Origin: Lysobacterales bacterium
Lineage (GTDB): Bacteria; Pseudomonadota; Gammaproteobacteria; Xanthomonadales; Rhodanobacteraceae
Reading direction: 5' to 3'
Length of the DNA: 6,868 bases
Assembly: GCA_013298265.1 (NCBI GenBank)
Contig: JAAFHE010000203.1
Location: 1 to 6,868, forward strand
Below the pieces are notes generated by a model that ran no database searches, was not told where the DNA came from, and was given only the letters and a program-made list of their open reading frames with translations. The first letter of the stretch is position 1. Each line of letters starts with the position of its first letter. Below, in pieces: positions 6,095-6,868 of the stretch. A program made the position numbers and the translations under genes.

Positions 6095-6664
6095 CGGCGT
6101 TTCCTTGGTTTGTTTTTTGTATTTGTTGCTTTTGCATTTATTGGCAGCGTAAGTGCCGCGACCGCCGCAGCCGCGAACACCGGCCCGGTGCTCGTGCTCG
6201 GCGACTCGCTTTCCGCCGCCCACGGCATCGCCCGCGATGCCGGCTGGGTAAACCTGCTGCAACAACGCCTCGCGCCGCGCCGCGTCGTCAACGCCTCGAT
6301 CAGCGGCGAAACCACCTCCGGCGGTCTCGCGCGCCTGCCGCTGCTGCTGGCCGAGCACAAGCCCGACCTCGTGCTGCTCGAACTCGGCGCCAACGACGGC
6401 CTGCGTGGCCTGCCGCTGGACGAGATCCGCGCCAACCTCGTGCAGATGCTGACCCTGATTCGTGACGCCAAAGCGCGCCCGGTGCTGATCGGCATCGAAC
6501 TGCCGATCAACTACGGCCCGCAGTACCGCGACGGCTTGCGCAAGCTGTATCGGGACGTGGCCGGCGAATTCAATGTGCCTTTGGTCCCGTTCCTGCTCGA
6601 AGGCGTCGCCCTCGATCCGGCGCTGATGCAGGACGACGGCCTGCATCCCAACGCGCAGGGCTAG
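6092..6664 (+). CDS. tesA: Secreted GDSL esterase / acyl-CoA thioesterase I / lysophospholipase L1 (TesA), ending early at an amber codon
   Basis: This is a periplasmic SGNH-family hydrolase acting on acyl esters and thioesters, including lysophospholipids, in the E. coli TesA family. The 190-residue reading has a clear signal peptide: MRR, then a Phe/Val/Ala core to about 18, with cleavage likely after SVSA (22). Block I GDSLSAAHG carries nucleophile S39, SISGETT gives oxyanion G72, GANDGLRG gives N101, and DDGLHPN supplies the catalytic pair D182 and H185. All catalytic residues are therefore present. The frame ends with TAG at codon 191, directly after HPNAQG, where relatives usually continue with Gln-Pro and a final helix. 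The same frame continues after the TAG to a TGA at 6710, which would give 206 residues, close to E. coli TesA's 208. Start 6092 was chosen for the signal peptide; an ATG at 6071 would add seven polar residues and lacks a ribosome site. It could be a truncated but active enzyme, a decaying gene, or a sequence error. Confidence 0.92.
   Translation: MRRFLGLFFVFVAFAFIGSVSAATAAAANTGPVLVLGDSLSAAHGIARDAGWVNLLQQRLAPRRVVNASISGETTSGGLARLPLLLAEHKPDLVLLELGANDGLRGLPLDEIRANLVQMLTLIRDAKARPVLIGIELPINYGPQYRDGLRKLYRDVAGEFNVPLVPFLLEGVALDPALMQDDGLHPNAQG
6095..6150 (-). promoter_or_regulatory. AT-rich tract with ybbA ribosome-binding site, probable ybbA promoter region
   Basis: The tesA signal-peptide codons form an AT island: only 11 of 40 bases in 6101-6140 are G or C, in a window otherwise near two-thirds G+C. 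Read on the minus strand this is an A-rich, weakly structured leader immediately ahead of ybbA, with the Shine-Dalgarno AAGGAA at 6106-6101. I could not pick a convincing -35/-10 pair; TACAAA within the tract is the best -10-like match but has no partner. The Shine-Dalgarno is well supported, the promoter only by position and composition. Confidence 0.45.
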
Positions 6665-6712
6665 CCGCGCCTGCTCGAGACGGTATGGGGCGTGATCAAG
6701 AGCCAGTTCTGA
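6662..6712 (+). other. In-frame extension of tesA beyond the amber codon (lost or read-through C-terminus)
   Basis: After TAG at 6662-6664 the tesA frame continues for 15 sense codons, PRLLETVWGVIKSQF, to TGA at 6710-6712. This looks like the ordinary C-terminal helix of TesA-type enzymes, which commonly run HPN...(G)QP followed by a helix containing an LL..VW pattern. A single CAG-to-TAG change at a Gln codon would explain the break. The tail's preserved frame and family-like content suggest that the change is recent, that the stop is read through, or that the base is miscalled. Confidence 0.7.
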
Positions 6713-6822
6713 TCCTGTCGCCGACGCGCGGGTTGATGCCTGCCGCATTCACGCGACCATCACCGGCGCCTCGCCACTCTTCACAAATGTGAAGACCGAC
6801 GCTTCCACGGCGAGGAGGGGAT
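6713..6822. other. Intergenic region between tesA and response-regulator gene
   Basis: This non-coding gap of about 110 bases contains a perfect inverted repeat (6778-6795) and a strong ribosome-binding site (6812-6820). A TTGATG at 6733-6738 resembles a -35 box but has no matching -10 at normal spacing. A lone TTCAC (6748-6752) repeats the half-site of the inverted repeat 32 bases upstream of the copy at 6780-6784, about three helical turns. I see no rho-independent terminator for tesA. Confidence 0.45.
6778..6795. promoter_or_regulatory. Inverted repeat, candidate operator of the downstream response-regulator gene
   Basis: TCTTCACA (6778-6785) and TGTGAAGA (6788-6795) are exact reverse complements separated by AA, forming an 18-base near-palindrome. 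Its right edge lies 27 bases before the ATG at 6823. The tight 2-base centre and the lack of a following T-tract argue for a protein-binding site rather than a terminator. Autoregulation by the downstream regulator is a natural guess. The regulator that binds it cannot be named from the sequence. Confidence 0.45.
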
Positions 6823-6868
6823 ATGAAGCAGCGCGAGGAACCGGCGGGCCTGATCCTGCTGATCGAAG
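6823..6868 (+). CDS. Probable two-component response regulator, N-terminal fragment (runs off the window)
   Basis: Only 15 complete codons plus one base are present: MKQREEPAGLILLIE followed by G. The short polar lead and then LILLIE, with a G-starting codon next, match the first beta strand of receiver domains, which usually reads (I/L)LL(I/V)E followed by Asp residues of the acidic pocket. The start is well defined by GAGGAGGGG (6812-6820), a strong Shine-Dalgarno just before the ATG. If the call is right, the full protein would carry a phosphoacceptor Asp near residue 60 and perhaps a DNA-binding output domain, but neither is visible. It runs in the same direction as tesA, about 110 bases beyond tesA's outer stop, with its own candidate operator. 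Confidence 0.6.
   Translation, partial: MKQREEPAGLILLIE

Noticed and set aside
6094..6510. An upstream extension of ybbA to an ATG at 6510, adding 139 residues.
   Set aside because: The added part is antisense to tesA, has Ser/Arg/Pro-rich shadow composition and no domain. ATPases of this family start about 45 residues before Walker A, as they do with the 6093 start and its AAGGAA site.
6778..6795. The inverted repeat read as a rho-independent terminator for tesA.
   Set aside because: The usable stem is short with only moderate GC, and the sequence after it is ACCGACG or similar with no T-run.

Overview
The window is GC-rich (about two-thirds G+C by eye) and densely coded. It reads as a chromosomal segment of a gammaproteobacterium, most plausibly Xanthomonadales or a close relative. 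The grounds are the high GC, a housekeeping-type etfB-etfA pair, and the divergent tesA / ybbA-ybbP arrangement, which is also found in E. coli. The placement is inference, because no rRNA or marker gene is present.

Layout: positions 1-6093 are read leftwards (minus strand) and 6092-6868 rightwards (plus strand). In minus-strand transcription order, starting at the divergent point near 6092, the genes are as follows. ybbA-like ABC ATPase (6093-5401) overlaps a ybbP-like 825-residue permease (5404-2927) by 4 bases. An interval of 147 bases carries a strong REP-like hairpin. Next come an ATP-grasp ligase-like protein of unknown substrate (2779-1835), etfB (1772-1026) and etfA (962-21). On the plus strand are a secreted GDSL esterase/lysophospholipase L1 homologue, tesA (from 6092), and the first 15 complete codons of a probable two-component response regulator (from 6823).

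How they work together: EtfB and EtfA form the FAD-containing heterodimer that carries electrons from acyl-CoA and other dehydrogenases to ETF:quinone oxidoreductase. YbbA and YbbP form an inner-membrane ABC complex of the LolCDE/MacB type. Its pairing with the periplasmic esterase TesA is conserved, but the joint role is not established. The ATP-grasp protein has no clear functional link to either neighbour.

Most notable points: (1) tesA and ybbA start back to back on a shared CATG (6091-6094), so each gene's 5' control region lies inside the other's coding sequence. (2) tesA has an in-frame amber codon at 6662 where the family would normally continue; the same frame then runs 15 codons of family-like sequence to a TGA at 6710. 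(3) A perfect 8-bp-arm inverted repeat sits just upstream of the response-regulator gene. I saw no mobile element, CRISPR array, tRNA or rRNA, and nothing that amounts to a wholly new multi-gene system.
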